The notes: a model not told the origin generated them from the sequence alone. Counted from the first letter of the stretch, positions 34,607 through 43,458 are shown. The stretch is DNA of 64,000 nucleotides from Streptomyces sp. NBC_01429 (GCF_036231945.1 NZ_CP109599.1:3380501-3444500), one strand, 5' to 3'. Numbers and translations: made by a program.

Positions 34607-35941
34607 ATGCCAGACTCCGCCGATCCCGCTCTCCCCACCGTCCCCGATCACGCCGCACCGCCCGTTTCCCCAGCTTCCCCCGCACCCGGATCGGGCACCG
34701 CCCGCCCCCGGATGCCGCTCGCCGTCTACATGCTCGGGCTGTCCGTCTTCGCGCTCGGTACGAGCGAGTTCATGCTCTCCGGGCTGCTGCCGCCGCTCGC
34801 TGAAGACATGAACGTGTCGATCCCGACGGCCGGGCTGCTCATCTCCGCGTTCGCGATAGGCATGGTGGTCGGCGCCCCGCTGCTCGCCGTGGCCACCCTG
34901 CGCCTGCCGCGCCGTACGACCCTCATCGCCCTGATCTCGGTCTTCGGCCTCGGCCAGGTCGCGGGGGCGCTCGCGCCGACGTACGAGGTGCTGTTCGTGT
35001 CCCGGGTGGTCAGCGCGTTCGCGTGCGCCGGCTTCTGGGCGGTGGGCGCGGCCGTCGCGATCGCGATGGCTCCCCTGAACGCGCGCGCCCGCGCCATGGC
35101 GGTGATGATCGGCGGTCTGTCCATCGCGAACGTGCTCGGCGTCCCGGTGGGCGCCTTCCTCGGCGAACACCTGGGCTGGCGCTCGGCGTTCTGGGCGGTC
35201 GGCGCCGCTTCGGCGGTCGCGCTGATCGGGTGCGCGACGCTGATCCCGGCCATCCCCGTACCGGCCGAGAAGCCGCGGCTCAAGCGCGAGCTGGCCATCT
35301 ACCGCGACCGTCAGGTCTGGATCGCCATCGCCGTCACCGCGCTCGCGGCGGGCGGCGTCTTCTGCGCGTTCTCGTATCTCGCCCCGCTGCTCACGGACGT
35401 GGCGGGCCTGGACAGCGGCTGGGTCCCGACCGTACTGGCGCTGTTCGGAGTCGGCGCGCTGGTCGGTACGGCGCTGGGCGGACGGTACGCGGACGCGCAT
35501 CTTTTCGGCGTCCTGATCAGCGGCGTCACGGCGTCGACGGTGCTGCTCGTCCTGCTGGCGCTGACCGCCTCGAACCCCGTCGCGGTCATCGTCCTGACCT
35601 TCCTCCTCGGCGTCTCGGCCTTCTACACCGCTCCGGCTCTCAACGCCCGTATGTTCAACATCGCCGCCGCTGCCCCCACTCTCGCGGGCGCCACCGCGAC
35701 GGCCGCGTTCAACCTCGGCAACACCGGCGGGCCCTGGCTCGGCGGTACGGTCATCGACGCGGACTTCGGCTACGCGGCCACGGCCTGGGCGGGCGCCGCC
35801 ATGACGGTCGTCGCGATCGGGCTGACGCTGCTGGCACTGCGGTTCCACCGCGCGGGCACGAGCCGCGTGGTGGCGGGCTCTGCCGGGGCAGTCCGGGCGT
35901 TGCGGCCGGAGAAGGCCGAGTGCGCGGAGCAGCCGGGATAA
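34607..35941 (+). CDS. MFS transporter (DHA1-like exporter)
   Basis: 444 residues from ATG 34607. Twelve hydrophobic helices, with the MFS signature turns between TM2-3 (LATLRLPRRTTL) and the AraJ/Cmr-like start LGLSVFALGTSEFMLSGLLP. These are drug:proton antiporters that export chloramphenicol-like or other compounds; the substrate cannot be predicted. The upstream tandem repeats suggest specific regulation. Confidence 0.85.
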   Translation: MPDSADPALPTVPDHAAPPVSPASPAPGSGTARPRMPLAVYMLGLSVFALGTSEFMLSGLLPPLAEDMNVSIPTAGLLISAFAIGMVVGAPLLAVATLRLPRRTTLIALISVFGLGQVAGALAPTYEVLFVSRVVSAFACAGFWAVGAAVAIAMAPLNARARAMAVMIGGLSIANVLGVPVGAFLGEHLGWRSAFWAVGAASAVALIGCATLIPAIPVPAEKPRLKRELAIYRDRQVWIAIAVTALAAGGVFCAFSYLAPLLTDVAGLDSGWVPTVLALFGVGALVGTALGGRYADAHLFGVLISGVTASTVLLVLLALTASNPVAVIVLTFLLGVSAFYTAPALNARMFNIAAAAPTLAGATATAAFNLGNTGGPWLGGTVIDADFGYAATAWAGAAMTVVAIGLTLLALRFHRAGTSRVVAGSAGAVRALRPEKAECAEQPG

Positions 35942-36049
35942 AAGCGAGCAAAAGCAGGTAAAGCAGCCGGATAACGGCGGGCGCAGGGGACAACGACGGC
36001 CGCAGGGGACAACGGCGGGCGCGCGATCGAGGCCGCCCGCCCGCCGACA

Positions 36050-36080
36050 CGCCACCGGGCCGTTTCCGGGCCCGGTGGCG
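36050..36080. terminator. Bidirectional terminator between MFS and DUF3455 genes
   Basis: 12-base perfect inverted repeat (36050-36061 and 36069-36080) with a 7-base loop, placed between convergent genes. Confidence 0.7.
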
Positions 36081-36083
36081 CGT

Positions 36084-36674
36084 CTACGAGGCCGCCGCCG
36101 TGGCCTCGTAGAACACGTACGTCGCCGAGTACGGGACGCTGACCTGCTCCGTCGCGTCGCTCGCGCACGACCCGGCGGGGGCGACCCCGCCCTTCGTGTC
36201 GAGGCGCTGGATGTAGGACACCTCGGCGAAGACGCCGGTGCCCCGGTGGGCGTTGGCCTTCAGCAGCAGCTGCGGAATCGTTTCCGCCTTCGGGGCGTTG
36301 GCCACCGCGGCGGCGTTGACGGCGCTGCCGTCGACCGTCGACACCCAGACGGGACCCCGCGAGTGCAGGGCGATGGCACGCCGCCGGCTGTCGCTCTTCT
36401 TCCAGAGCGTGGCGGCGGGCTCCAGGAGGGTCCACGCGCCGTCCGTGCACGTATAGGTCTGGACGCCCTGCGCGTCGAGCACGGCGACCCGCTCGTTGCC
36501 GGCCGGAACCGCCAGCTCCGCCGGTATGACGAGATCGGTGGCCGCGGGCGTCTTCACCGGCCGGGGCTGCGCGGCGGCCGGTCCCACGCTCGCTCCGGCG
36601 AGCAGGGTCACACCGGCGGCGACGAGGCATCCGGTAACAGCGGTGAGGCGTCTGACATCTTTGGCGCTTTTCAT
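36084..36674 (-). CDS. Secreted DUF3455-type protein
   Basis: 196 residues from ATG 36674 with GGAG upstream. The N-terminus is a classical signal peptide: basic MKSAKDVRR, hydrophobic LTAVTGCLVAAGVTLLAGA and an AAAQ cleavage region near 36. The mature part has the DUF3455 layout (LAVPAGNERVAVLDAQGVQTYTC, ALHSRGPVWV, IQRLDTKGGVAPAGSC) with two cysteines that could form a disulfide. An extracellular protein of unknown role. Confidence 0.82.
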   Translation of the reverse strand: MKSAKDVRRLTAVTGCLVAAGVTLLAGASVGPAAAQPRPVKTPAATDLVIPAELAVPAGNERVAVLDAQGVQTYTCTDGAWTLLEPAATLWKKSDSRRRAIALHSRGPVWVSTVDGSAVNAAAVANAPKAETIPQLLLKANAHRGTGVFAEVSYIQRLDTKGGVAPAGSCASDATEQVSVPYSATYVFYEATAAAS

Positions 36675-36825
36675 CGAAGAAGTCTCCAACTGGCTTGCTG
36701 CAAGGCGGACTTCACCAGCTGTCCGCGACGGTGATCCTATTGGCTCACGGCGTCGCGCGGGACTGTTGTTCGAGTTTTGCCGCGCGCGGCGGAGGGCCAC
36801 GGGACGGGTTACGGGACGCGGCGGA

Positions 36826-37242
36826 TCACGGAGCGTCCCGGCCCGCACCGGGGGCGAGGGAGCCCACCGGCGCGACGATCACGGCCTTCTTCGCACACAC
36901 CCAGTAAGGGTCGGACCCCAGCTCGGGCTCCACCTCCAGCGCGTGCGGGTCGGCGTCGTGGCCGTCGGCACAGACCGGGCAGAGCGGCCAGCGTCCGTAC
37001 CGTTCCAGCAGCGCGTCCTGGACGTCCTGGGCGACCAGGCCCGTCACGTACGCGACCCCCTCGGGCCACTGCTCGACCCACCAGCGGCGGTGCGACACCG
37101 CGTCCTCCACCAGCGACACCACATCGGCGCGCGCGACGTCGGCCGCCGCGAGATCGGCCAGGACCAGGGCGCGGGCGGCGTGCAGCGCCGGTTCCAGCGA
37201 GGGTGTTCCGGGGGTGTGCTTCTCAGGGTTCGCGTCGTCCAT
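36826..37242 (-). CDS. Conserved hypothetical protein with CxxC and a later Cys
   Basis: 138 residues. The mid-part is helical (RALVLADLAAADV, VVSLVEDAVSHRRWWVEQWPEGVAYV), followed by CPVCADGHDADPH and VCAKK that together could bind zinc. I do not recognise a family. Divergent from the murR-like gene; its 5' end shares that intergenic region. Confidence 0.65.
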   Translation of the reverse strand: MDDANPEKHTPGTPSLEPALHAARALVLADLAAADVARADVVSLVEDAVSHRRWWVEQWPEGVAYVTGLVAQDVQDALLERYGRWPLCPVCADGHDADPHALEVEPELGSDPYWVCAKKAVIVAPVGSLAPGAGRDAP

Positions 37243-37269
37243 TCAGCCATTGTCAGGGAGATCCAAGGG

Positions 37270-37301
37270 TTGACCGACGCCGATACTCGAAAATATCTTT
37301 C
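37270..37301 (+). promoter_or_regulatory. Leaderless promoter with overlapping palindromic operator
   Basis: TTGACC (37270-37275) and TATCTT (37294-37299) are 18 bases apart, which puts the transcription start at the GTG of the regulator. The palindrome GAAAATATCTTTC (37289-37301) covers the -10, and a second GAAAGTTTCA-like copy lies just inside the coding region. RpiR/MurR-family regulators often bind GAAA/TTTC hyphenated repeats, so autorepression is likely (inference). Confidence 0.55.
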
Positions 37302-37305
37302 AGGT

Positions 37306-38229
37306 GTGACCCAAGTCGTGAAGGAAAGTTTCAGCGGAGCCGCCCCACCCGCGCCCGCCGCCCTGGCCGCCAAGGTGCGGACCCTCGCGCCGACCATGAC
37401 CCGATCCATGCAGCTCGTCGCCGAAGCGGTCGCCGGGGATCCGGCGGGCTGCGCCGCGCTCACCGTCACCGGGCTCGCCGAGCTGACGGGCACGAGCGAG
37501 GCGACCGTCGTCCGCACGGCCCGTCTCCTGGGCTACCCGGGCTACCGCGATCTGCGCCTCGCCCTCGCCGGGCTGGCGGCGCAGCAGCAGTCGGGCCGCG
37601 CGCCCGCCGTCACCGCGGACATCGCGGTGGACGATCCGATAGCCGATGTCGTCGCCAAGCTCGCCTACGACGAGCAGCAGACGCTCGCCGACACCGCCGC
37701 CGGACTCGACACCGTGCAGCTCGGCGCGGTGGTCACCGCCGCCGTGGCGGCCCGGCGGATCGACATCTACGGTGTCGGCGCCTCGTCCCTCGTGGGCATG
37801 GACCTCGCCCAGAAGCTGCTGCGCATCGGTCTGATCGCACACGCCCACAGCGACCCGCACCTCGCCGTCACCAACGCCGTGCAGCTGCGCACGGGCGATG
37901 TCGCCATCGCGATAACGCATTCGGGCTCCACCGGCGACGTCATCGAGCCGCTCCGCGTCGCGTTCGACCGGGGCGCGACGACGGTGGCGATCACCGGCCG
38001 CCCCGACGGCCCCGTGTCGCAGTACGCCGACCATGTGCTGACCACGTCCACCGCCCGCGAGAGCGAGCTGCGCCCGGCGGCCATGTCGAGCCGGACGAGC
38101 CAGCTCCTCGTCGTCGACTGCCTGTTCATAGGCGTCGCCCAGCGCACGTACGGGACGGCGGCCCCGGCCCTGTCCGCTTCGTACGAGGCGCTCGCGCACC
38201 GCCACAGCCCGCGCGGCGGCGCGCGCTGA
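37306..38229 (+). CDS. murR: MurR/RpiR-family regulator with SIS domain
   Basis: 307 residues from GTG 37306, read as leaderless because the -10 lies seven bases upstream. N-terminal RpiR helix-turn-helix (VTGLAELTGTSEATVVRTARLLGYPGYRDLR, about 58-90) and C-terminal SIS sugar-phosphate domain (IDIYGVGASSLVGMDLAQKL; ITHSGSTGDVIE). Upstream of murQ and a PTS permease, so probably senses N-acetylmuramic acid 6-phosphate and controls the set. The murR name is by context. Confidence 0.82.
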   Translation: MTQVVKESFSGAAPPAPAALAAKVRTLAPTMTRSMQLVAEAVAGDPAGCAALTVTGLAELTGTSEATVVRTARLLGYPGYRDLRLALAGLAAQQQSGRAPAVTADIAVDDPIADVVAKLAYDEQQTLADTAAGLDTVQLGAVVTAAVAARRIDIYGVGASSLVGMDLAQKLLRIGLIAHAHSDPHLAVTNAVQLRTGDVAIAITHSGSTGDVIEPLRVAFDRGATTVAITGRPDGPVSQYADHVLTTSTARESELRPAAMSSRTSQLLVVDCLFIGVAQRTYGTAAPALSASYEALAHRHSPRGGAR

Positions 38230-38383
38230 CCCGATAGGGCATCCCCGGTGCCGGCCCCCGGCATCCGGGGCACCCGCACCGGTGGCCGCGCCGACACCGG
38301 CAAGGCGCCGACACCGGCAGCCACGTCCCACCAGCACCGGCACCCGCACCCGCCGCACCCCCAGAAGAAAGAGCCGCTTCTCC

Positions 38384-39400
38384 ATGACCACCCCGGCCTC
38401 ATCAGCCTCATCAGCCTCATCGGCCTCGTCAGCCACCCCGTCCTCCTCGCCTTCCCCGTCCACCTCATACGGCGCACTCCGCGCGCAGCTCGACTCCCTC
38501 ACCACCGAGGCGTTCCGCCCCGAGCTGGCCGAGATCGATCAGTTGCCCACGCTGGAGATCGCCCGGATCATGAACGGCGAGGACGCGACCGTCCCCGCGG
38601 CCGTCGCCGCCCAGCTCCCCCGAATCGCCGCCGCCATCGACGCCATCGCCGAGCGCGCGGCCCACGGCGGCCGGCTGATCTACGCGGGCGCCGGTACGGC
38701 CGGGCGGCTCGGTGTGCTGGACGCCAGCGAGTGCCCGCCGACCTTCAACACCGACCCCGAAGAGGTCCTCGGCCTCATCGCGGGCGGCCCCGGCGCCCTG
38801 GTGACGTCCGTCGAGGGCGCCGAGGACTCCAAGGAGCTGGCCGCCGCCGATCTGACGGCGGTGAAGCTCACCGCGGCCGACACCGTCGTCGGCATCTCCG
38901 CCTCCGGGCGCACCCCGTACGCGATAGGAGCCGTCGAGCACGCCCGCAGCCTCGGCGCGCTCACCGTCGGCCTCTCCTGCAACGCGGGCAGCGCGCTGGC
39001 GGCGGCGGCCGAGCACGGCATCGAGGTGGTCGTCGGCCCCGAGCTGCTCACCGGCTCCACCCGCCTCAAAGCGGGGACAGCGCAGAAGCTCGTCCTCAAC
39101 ATGCTCTCGACGATCACCATGATCCGGCGCGGCAAGACGTACGGAAACCTGATGGTCGACGTGCGCGCCTCCAACGAGAAGCTGCGCGCCCGCTCGCGCC
39201 GGATCGTCTCCCTCGCCACCGGCGCCTCGGACGAAGAGATCGAGAAGGCGCTGCACGACACCGACGGCGAGGTGAAGAACGCCGTCCTCGCCATCCTCGG
39301 CTCGGTGGACGGCCCCACCGCCGCCGCGCTCCTCGCCGCGAACGACGGCCATTTGCGCGCGGCGCTGCGGGCCGCCCCCACACCACCCCGTACTCCCTGA
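38384..39400 (+). CDS. murQ: N-acetylmuramic acid 6-phosphate etherase MurQ
   Basis: 338 residues from ATG 38384. Cleaves the D-lactyl ether of MurNAc-6-P to GlcNAc-6-P and D-lactate during wall recycling. SIS domain with LIYAGAGTAGRLGVLDASECPPTF (the MurQ signature), VGISASGRTPYAIGA, SNAGSALAAAAE-like LSCNAGSA and a TYGNLMVDVRASNEKLRARSRRI end. A Ser/Ala-rich N-terminal tail of about 28 residues is unusual. GlcNAc-6-P then feeds NagA, encoded at 62824. Confidence 0.93.
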   Translation: MTTPASSASSASSASSATPSSSPSPSTSYGALRAQLDSLTTEAFRPELAEIDQLPTLEIARIMNGEDATVPAAVAAQLPRIAAAIDAIAERAAHGGRLIYAGAGTAGRLGVLDASECPPTFNTDPEEVLGLIAGGPGALVTSVEGAEDSKELAAADLTAVKLTAADTVVGISASGRTPYAIGAVEHARSLGALTVGLSCNAGSALAAAAEHGIEVVVGPELLTGSTRLKAGTAQKLVLNMLSTITMIRRGKTYGNLMVDVRASNEKLRARSRRIVSLATGASDEEIEKALHDTDGEVKNAVLAILGSVDGPTAAALLAANDGHLRAALRAAPTPPRTP

Positions 39401-39432
39401 TCATCCCTTCGCACAGCAAGGCACGAAGCACC

Positions 39433-41055
39433 ATGGCAACCACAGGATCAGCAGCAGACCAGACACCAGACAGGACACCGGACAAGACGCCCGACAAGAA
39501 CCGCGCCACGGCCGAAGCGATTCTCCCGCTCGTCGGGGGCGCGGGGAACGTCGCGTCCGTCGCCCACTGCATGACCCGGCTGCGGCTCGGTCTGCACGAC
39601 CGTTCTCTCGTGCGGGACGAGGCGCTCAGGGCACTGCCCGCGGTGCTGGGGGTGGTCGAGGACGAGACGTACCAGATCGTGCTGGGCCCGGGGACGGTGG
39701 CGCGGGTGACGCCGGAGTTCGAGCGGCTGGTGGCGGAGGCCGACCAGGCGCCCGCCGCGGCCCCCGCCCCCTCCCTCTCCTCCGCCTCCGCCTCCGCCTC
39801 CGCCACGGCGGACGAGCTGGCGGCGCGGGGTGAGGAGATCCGGGCGGCCCGGAAGGCGCGCAACGCCACGCCCTTCAAGCTCTTCCTGCGCCGGATCGCC
39901 AACATCTTCGTCCCGCTGATCCCCGCGCTGATCGGCTGCGGCATCATCGCGGGGCTCAACGGTCTGCTGACAAACCTGCACTGGCTGCCCGCCATCGTCC
40001 CGGCCCTGGCGGCCATGGCGTCCGGCTTCATGTCGCTGATCGCGGTATTCGTCGGCTACAACACGGCGAAGGAGTTCGGCGGTACGCCCATCCTGGGCGG
40101 GGCGGTCGCCGCGATCATCGTCTTCCCGGGCGTCGCCAACATCGACGCGTTCGGCCAGAAGCTCTCCCCGGGCCAGGGCGGCGTGCTGGGCGCGCTGGGC
40201 GCGGCGGTGCTGGCGGTGTACGTCGAGAAGTGGTGCAGGAGGTGGGTACCGGAGGCGCTCGACGTCCTGGTCACCCCGACCCTGACAGTCCTGATTTCGG
40301 GCCTGGTCACGCTCTTCGGCCTGATGTACGTGGCCGGTGAGATCTCGACCGCCACCGGCACCTTCGCCAACTGGCTTCTCTCGCACGGCGGTTCCGGTGC
40401 CGGGTTCGTCCTGGGCGGCCTGTTCCTGCCGCTGGTGATGCTGGGGCTGCACCAGGCGCTCATCCCCATCCACACCACCCTCATCGAGCAGCAGGGCTAT
40501 ACCGTCCTGCTGCCCATCCTCGCCATGGCGGGCGCGGGCCAGGTCGGCGCGGCGGCGGCGGTGTACCTGCGGCTCCCGCACAACACCTCGATCCGCCGCA
40601 CCATCAGGTCCGCCCTCCCGGCCGGTTTCCTCGGCGTGGGTGAGCCCCTCATCTACGGCGTCTCCCTCCCCCTGGGCCGCCCCTTCATCACCGCCTGCGT
40701 GGGCGGCGCCTTCGGCGGCGGCTTCGTGGGCCTGTTCAACCAGCTCGGCGCGGCGGTCGGTTCGACGGCGATCGGCCCCTCCGGCTGGGCCCTCTTCCCA
40801 CTGCTCGCGGGCAACAGGGGCCTGGGCGAGATGATCGCCGTGTACGCGGGCGGGCTGCTGGTGGGCTATGCGGTGGGCTTCGTCGCCACGTACTACTTCG
40901 GCTTCACGAAGACGATGCTGCGCGAGCTGAACGCAGATACCGAAGCGACCGGGACGACCGCTGGTGCAGCACCCACAGGCGCCCCCGGCACTCCGACCGC
41001 CACCCCGGACACCCAGCCGCCCCCGGAGGCGGCGACGCAGCCGGCCCGCCTCTGA
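39433..41055 (+). CDS. murP: PTS EIIBC permease, probably MurNAc-specific
   Basis: 540 residues from ATG 39433. EIIB domain at residues 24-100 with phosphorylated Cys46 in HCMTRLRL; EIIC domain from about 140 with about ten helices, starting FLRRIANIFVPLIPALIGCG and including GVGEPLIYGVSLP. Glucose-superfamily permease; no EIIA domain, so it needs a separate EIIA. Position after murQ suggests MurNAc uptake, but GlcNAc or another sugar cannot be excluded. The C-terminal 40 residues are Pro/Thr/Ala-rich. Confidence 0.8.
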   Translation: MATTGSAADQTPDRTPDKTPDKNRATAEAILPLVGGAGNVASVAHCMTRLRLGLHDRSLVRDEALRALPAVLGVVEDETYQIVLGPGTVARVTPEFERLVAEADQAPAAAPAPSLSSASASASATADELAARGEEIRAARKARNATPFKLFLRRIANIFVPLIPALIGCGIIAGLNGLLTNLHWLPAIVPALAAMASGFMSLIAVFVGYNTAKEFGGTPILGGAVAAIIVFPGVANIDAFGQKLSPGQGGVLGALGAAVLAVYVEKWCRRWVPEALDVLVTPTLTVLISGLVTLFGLMYVAGEISTATGTFANWLLSHGGSGAGFVLGGLFLPLVMLGLHQALIPIHTTLIEQQGYTVLLPILAMAGAGQVGAAAAVYLRLPHNTSIRRTIRSALPAGFLGVGEPLIYGVSLPLGRPFITACVGGAFGGGFVGLFNQLGAAVGSTAIGPSGWALFPLLAGNRGLGEMIAVYAGGLLVGYAVGFVATYYFGFTKTMLRELNADTEATGTTAGAAPTGAPGTPTATPDTQPPPEAATQPARL

Positions 41056-41089
41056 GCGAGGACCTCCCGCCACGGCGGCGGGTGGCGCC

Positions 41090-41533
41090 TCAGCCCGCCG
41101 CCGTACGGAGGAACCGCACCAGGTCGTCCACGCCGTACCCGATCAGCGACGCCCGCTCGGCCGCCATGAGCAGCAACTGCGCCACGACGGTGGCCCCGTG
41201 CCCGTCGCGCCCGTCGGCCTTCCACTCCCAGAGCCCCTCGACCCCCAGGTCCGTCATCAGCACCCCGGACGCGGCTCTGACCTCGGCGCAGACGGGTGCG
41301 ACGGCGTCGAGCAGGTTCTGGCCCTGACGCTCACAGCGGAGGCAGAAGAAGTCCCCGTACCGCCCCGCCGAACACCCGGGCGGAGGGGCGGCCTTGACGG
41401 GGGCATAGCGGGGGTCGTCGAGATCCGGGAGCCCTTCGGCCAGGCAGTGCAGAAGATTGAATTCGTAACGGTTAACCCCCTCTACCGCCTCGTCTACTGT
41501 CTCGTCGCATTCTTTTGTGTCCTGCGTTGCCAT
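41090..41533 (-). CDS. Hypothetical protein divergent from XRE locus
   Basis: 147 residues. Contains FFCLRCERQGQ (CxxC) and other cysteines near 54 and 82, otherwise helical. Divergent from the XRE gene and separated by a perfect 10-base inverted repeat, as partners of Streptomyces XRE/DUF397 loci often are. No family recognised. Confidence 0.55.
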   Translation of the reverse strand: MATQDTKECDETVDEAVEGVNRYEFNLLHCLAEGLPDLDDPRYAPVKAAPPPGCSAGRYGDFFCLRCERQGQNLLDAVAPVCAEVRAASGVLMTDLGVEGLWEWKADGRDGHGATVVAQLLLMAAERASLIGYGVDDLVRFLRTAAG

Positions 41534-41546
41534 AAACGCACTCCAG

Positions 41547-41579
41547 CACTCTGTGTATTGATTCGCACCACACAGAGTG
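41547..41579. promoter_or_regulatory. Perfect 10-base inverted repeat, likely XRE operator
   Basis: CACTCTGTGT (41547-41556) and ACACAGAGTG (41570-41579) are separated by 13 bases, in the divergent region between the 41533 and 41648 genes. Centre-to-centre spacing of about two helical turns fits a dimeric repressor site. Confidence 0.6.
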
Positions 41580-41647
41580 GCCGAATGTGGCTAGCCTGAA
41601 TAGACAGTTCGCCCCAACACCGACAGGTGATGAACAGGGAGACCGTC

Positions 41648-42489
41648 ATGCCCGGAGCCAAACCACTCGACCCGTCCTCCTCCCCACGCGCCATGCTCGG
41701 CGCGGAGCTACGACATCAGCGCGTGCAAGCACAACTCACGCAGGGCGAGTTGGGGAGGCCGCTCTTCGTGAGCGGGTCCTTCATCGGCCAGCTGGAGTCG
41801 GGGACGCGCAGGATGCAGCCGGAGTACGCGACGTACTTCGACGAGCGTTCAAGACGAACGGGTTCTTCGCGCGCAACTGCGAGGCGCTGAAGAAGTCGAA
41901 GTACCCGGACCACTTCGCGGAGGCGGCGGAGGCCGAGGCGATCGCTACGGTGATCAGGCAGTACGCGCCGCTGCTGATCCCGGGGTTGTTGCAGACGGAG
42001 GGGTACGCGCGGGCGGTGTTCCGTGCGTACAACCCGACGGCGGTGGAGGACGCCATAGAGGAGCGGATCGCGGCGAGGCTGGAACGAGCCGACCTCCTCA
42101 AACATCCAACAAAGCCGATGGTTTGGACGGTGCTTGACGAGGCAGTGCTGCGGCGTCCGGTGGGCGGACCTGCGGTGATGGCGGAGGCGCTGCGTCATGT
42201 GGCGCGGCTGGTGCGTAAACGGCGAATCATCGTGCAAGTGATTCCGTTCGGCGAGGGGGCACACGCGGCGCTGAATGGCGCGCTCAAACTCATGGCGTTC
42301 GAGGACGCGCCAGCACTCGCATATCTCGAAGCGCTCAGCGCGGGACATTTGATGGACGATCCAGCGTCCGTGACCCGACACGAACTGACCTACGATCTGC
42401 TCAGGGCCACCGCACTCTCACCGGAAGCATCCTTGGCCCTGCTGGAGTCAGTGGCGGAGGATTACGCGCATGAAGAGCAGAAGCCATGA
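41648..42489 (+). pseudogene. XRE-family DUF5753 regulator, frameshifted
   Basis: The N-terminal helix-turn-helix (GAELRHQRVQAQLTQGELG, VSGSFIGQLESGTRRM) starts at ATG 41648 with GGGAG upstream. Around 41845 the reading jumps by one base: the first frame gives YFDERSRR, the other gives AFKTNGFFARNC and continues through the DUF5753 region (LLIPGLLQTEGYARAVFRAY, VIPFGEGAHAAL, ELTYDLLRATALSPEAS) to 42489. Adding one G in GACGAG-CGTTC restores a single protein of about 280 residues. Either a real inactivating deletion or a sequencing error. The DUF397 gene overlaps its 3' end. Confidence 0.85.
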
Positions 42490-42691
42490 GTACGACCTGA
42501 GCACGGCGACGTGGCACAAGTCCACATACAGCGGCGGGGACGGCGGCGACTGCCTCGAAGTGGCCACCGGCCTCACCGGCATCGTCCCCGTACGCGACTC
42601 CAAGACTCCGACCGCCCCCGCCCTGGTTTTCCAAGCCGGGACGTGGGCGACCTTCATCGACAACGAGGTCAAGCCCCAGCCCCAGCCGTAG
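42470..42691 (+). CDS. DUF397 protein
   Basis: 73 residues from ATG 42470 with GGAGG ten bases upstream, overlapping the XRE gene. DUF397 signature: WHKSTYSGGDGGDCLEVA, then VPVRDSK and FQAGTWATFI. DUF397 proteins pair with XRE/DUF5753 regulators in Streptomyces and are proposed to act as their antagonists or toxin-antitoxin-like partners. With its partner frameshifted, this copy may be orphaned. Confidence 0.88.
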   Translation: MKSRSHEYDLSTATWHKSTYSGGDGGDCLEVATGLTGIVPVRDSKTPTAPALVFQAGTWATFIDNEVKPQPQP

Positions 42692-42768
42692 GCGCAGCGC
42701 AGCAGCCAGCACTCGCAACCATCAGGTGGGCGCGGGGCCCAACCATCCCGCGTCCACCGGCACAGCGC

Positions 42769-42913
42769 CTACTGGACGGACTCCAGGTGCTCCAGAAAGG
42801 CGGCTTCGACCTCGGCCGCCTCGTTGGACGGGGACGGTCATGTGCCAGGCGGTCGCGTGGTCAACGGGCGGGTGAAAGATGAATGCCGCCCTGATGTCAT
42901 CGTGCTCGGACAT
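42769..42913 (-). pseudogene. Small gene with one-base insertion in a C4 run
   Basis: Starts at ATG 42913 with GGAGG upstream: MSEHDDIRAAFIFHPP and WHMTVP. At the C4 run (G4 at 42830-42833 on the + strand) one base too many shifts the frame; removing it gives SNEAAEVEAAFLEHLESVQ and a stop at 42769, a 47-residue protein. The unshifted reading runs on to 42722 in non-gene-like sequence. Strong start signals and the sensible restored sequence support a real gene that is broken or misread. Family unknown. Confidence 0.6.
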
Positions 42914-43010
42914 GTCCACCTCCGATCTCACGGGTAGCGCGAATCCGGAGAATCACACCACGGTCCACCAGTACGAACTGTCCTACGATCTACTGGGGGC
43001 CAAGCCGTAG
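42912..43010 (+). pseudogene. Remnant of a second DUF5753 gene
   Basis: A 32-codon frame ends HQYELSYDLLGAKP. At DNA level 42974-43001 matches the XRE gene at 42381-42408 (CGAACTG-CCTACGATCT-CT and GGGCCA shared), the ELTYDLLRA part of DUF5753. So this looks like the tail of a duplicated, mostly deleted regulator gene. Its apparent ATG overlaps the start of the opposite-strand small gene at 42913. Confidence 0.5.
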
Positions 43011-43017
43011 GAGGATC

Positions 43018-43458
43018 ATGAACCGGGATTACCGCGTGCGGTCCGGCCGCGTCTTCGGGCTGGTGGTGGTCATCGCGTTCGTGACGATGGCCCCTCTGCT
43101 GCCGTTGTGGTCCGCCACCGGCAGCACAGAAGCGACCAAGTGGCTGGTCACCGTGGTGCTGCTTGCCCTCTTCCTCATCCTCTCCGTCCGCGCCGGCCGC
43201 TCCGTTACGGTCATCGACGCCGACGGCATCCACATCCGCACCCTCAGCCGCACGCGCCACCTGTCCTGGTCGGACGTCCAGGACTTCCGCTCCGCCCCCA
43301 GCAACCGCGCCCCGGGCCAGAGCGACGCCCCCAACACCGTCACCTACGCCCATACCCACGACGGCCGTCGGGTCCTGCTCCCGTACGTGGACGACCGGCA
43401 CGTGGACGTCGATCAAGAGATCCGGCTCCTGCGCACCGCCCTCCGCCAAACCGGCTGA
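43018..43458 (+). CDS. PH-domain membrane protein
   Basis: 146 residues from ATG 43018 with AGGAGG upstream. Two hydrophobic helices (about 13-32 and 42-60) are followed by a short PH-like beta domain (SVTVIDADGIHIRTLSRTRHLSWSDVQDF) as in bacterial bPH6-type proteins, and a helix with EIRLLRTALRQ. Membrane-facing, role unknown. The Shine-Dalgarno overlaps the preceding remnant's stop. Confidence 0.75.
   Translation: MNRDYRVRSGRVFGLVVVIAFVTMAPLLPLWSATGSTEATKWLVTVVLLALFLILSVRAGRSVTVIDADGIHIRTLSRTRHLSWSDVQDFRSAPSNRAPGQSDAPNTVTYAHTHDGRRVLLPYVDDRHVDVDQEIRLLRTALRQTG

Noticed and set aside
41840..41860. Programmed frameshift in the XRE gene
   Set aside because: No slippery heptamer or downstream structure is visible at GACGAGCGTTC; a simple one-base deletion explains it.
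42722..42931. 69-residue ORF on the - strand as an intact gene
   Set aside because: Beyond the C4 run its sequence is not gene-like; restoring the frame gives a sensible 47-residue protein instead.
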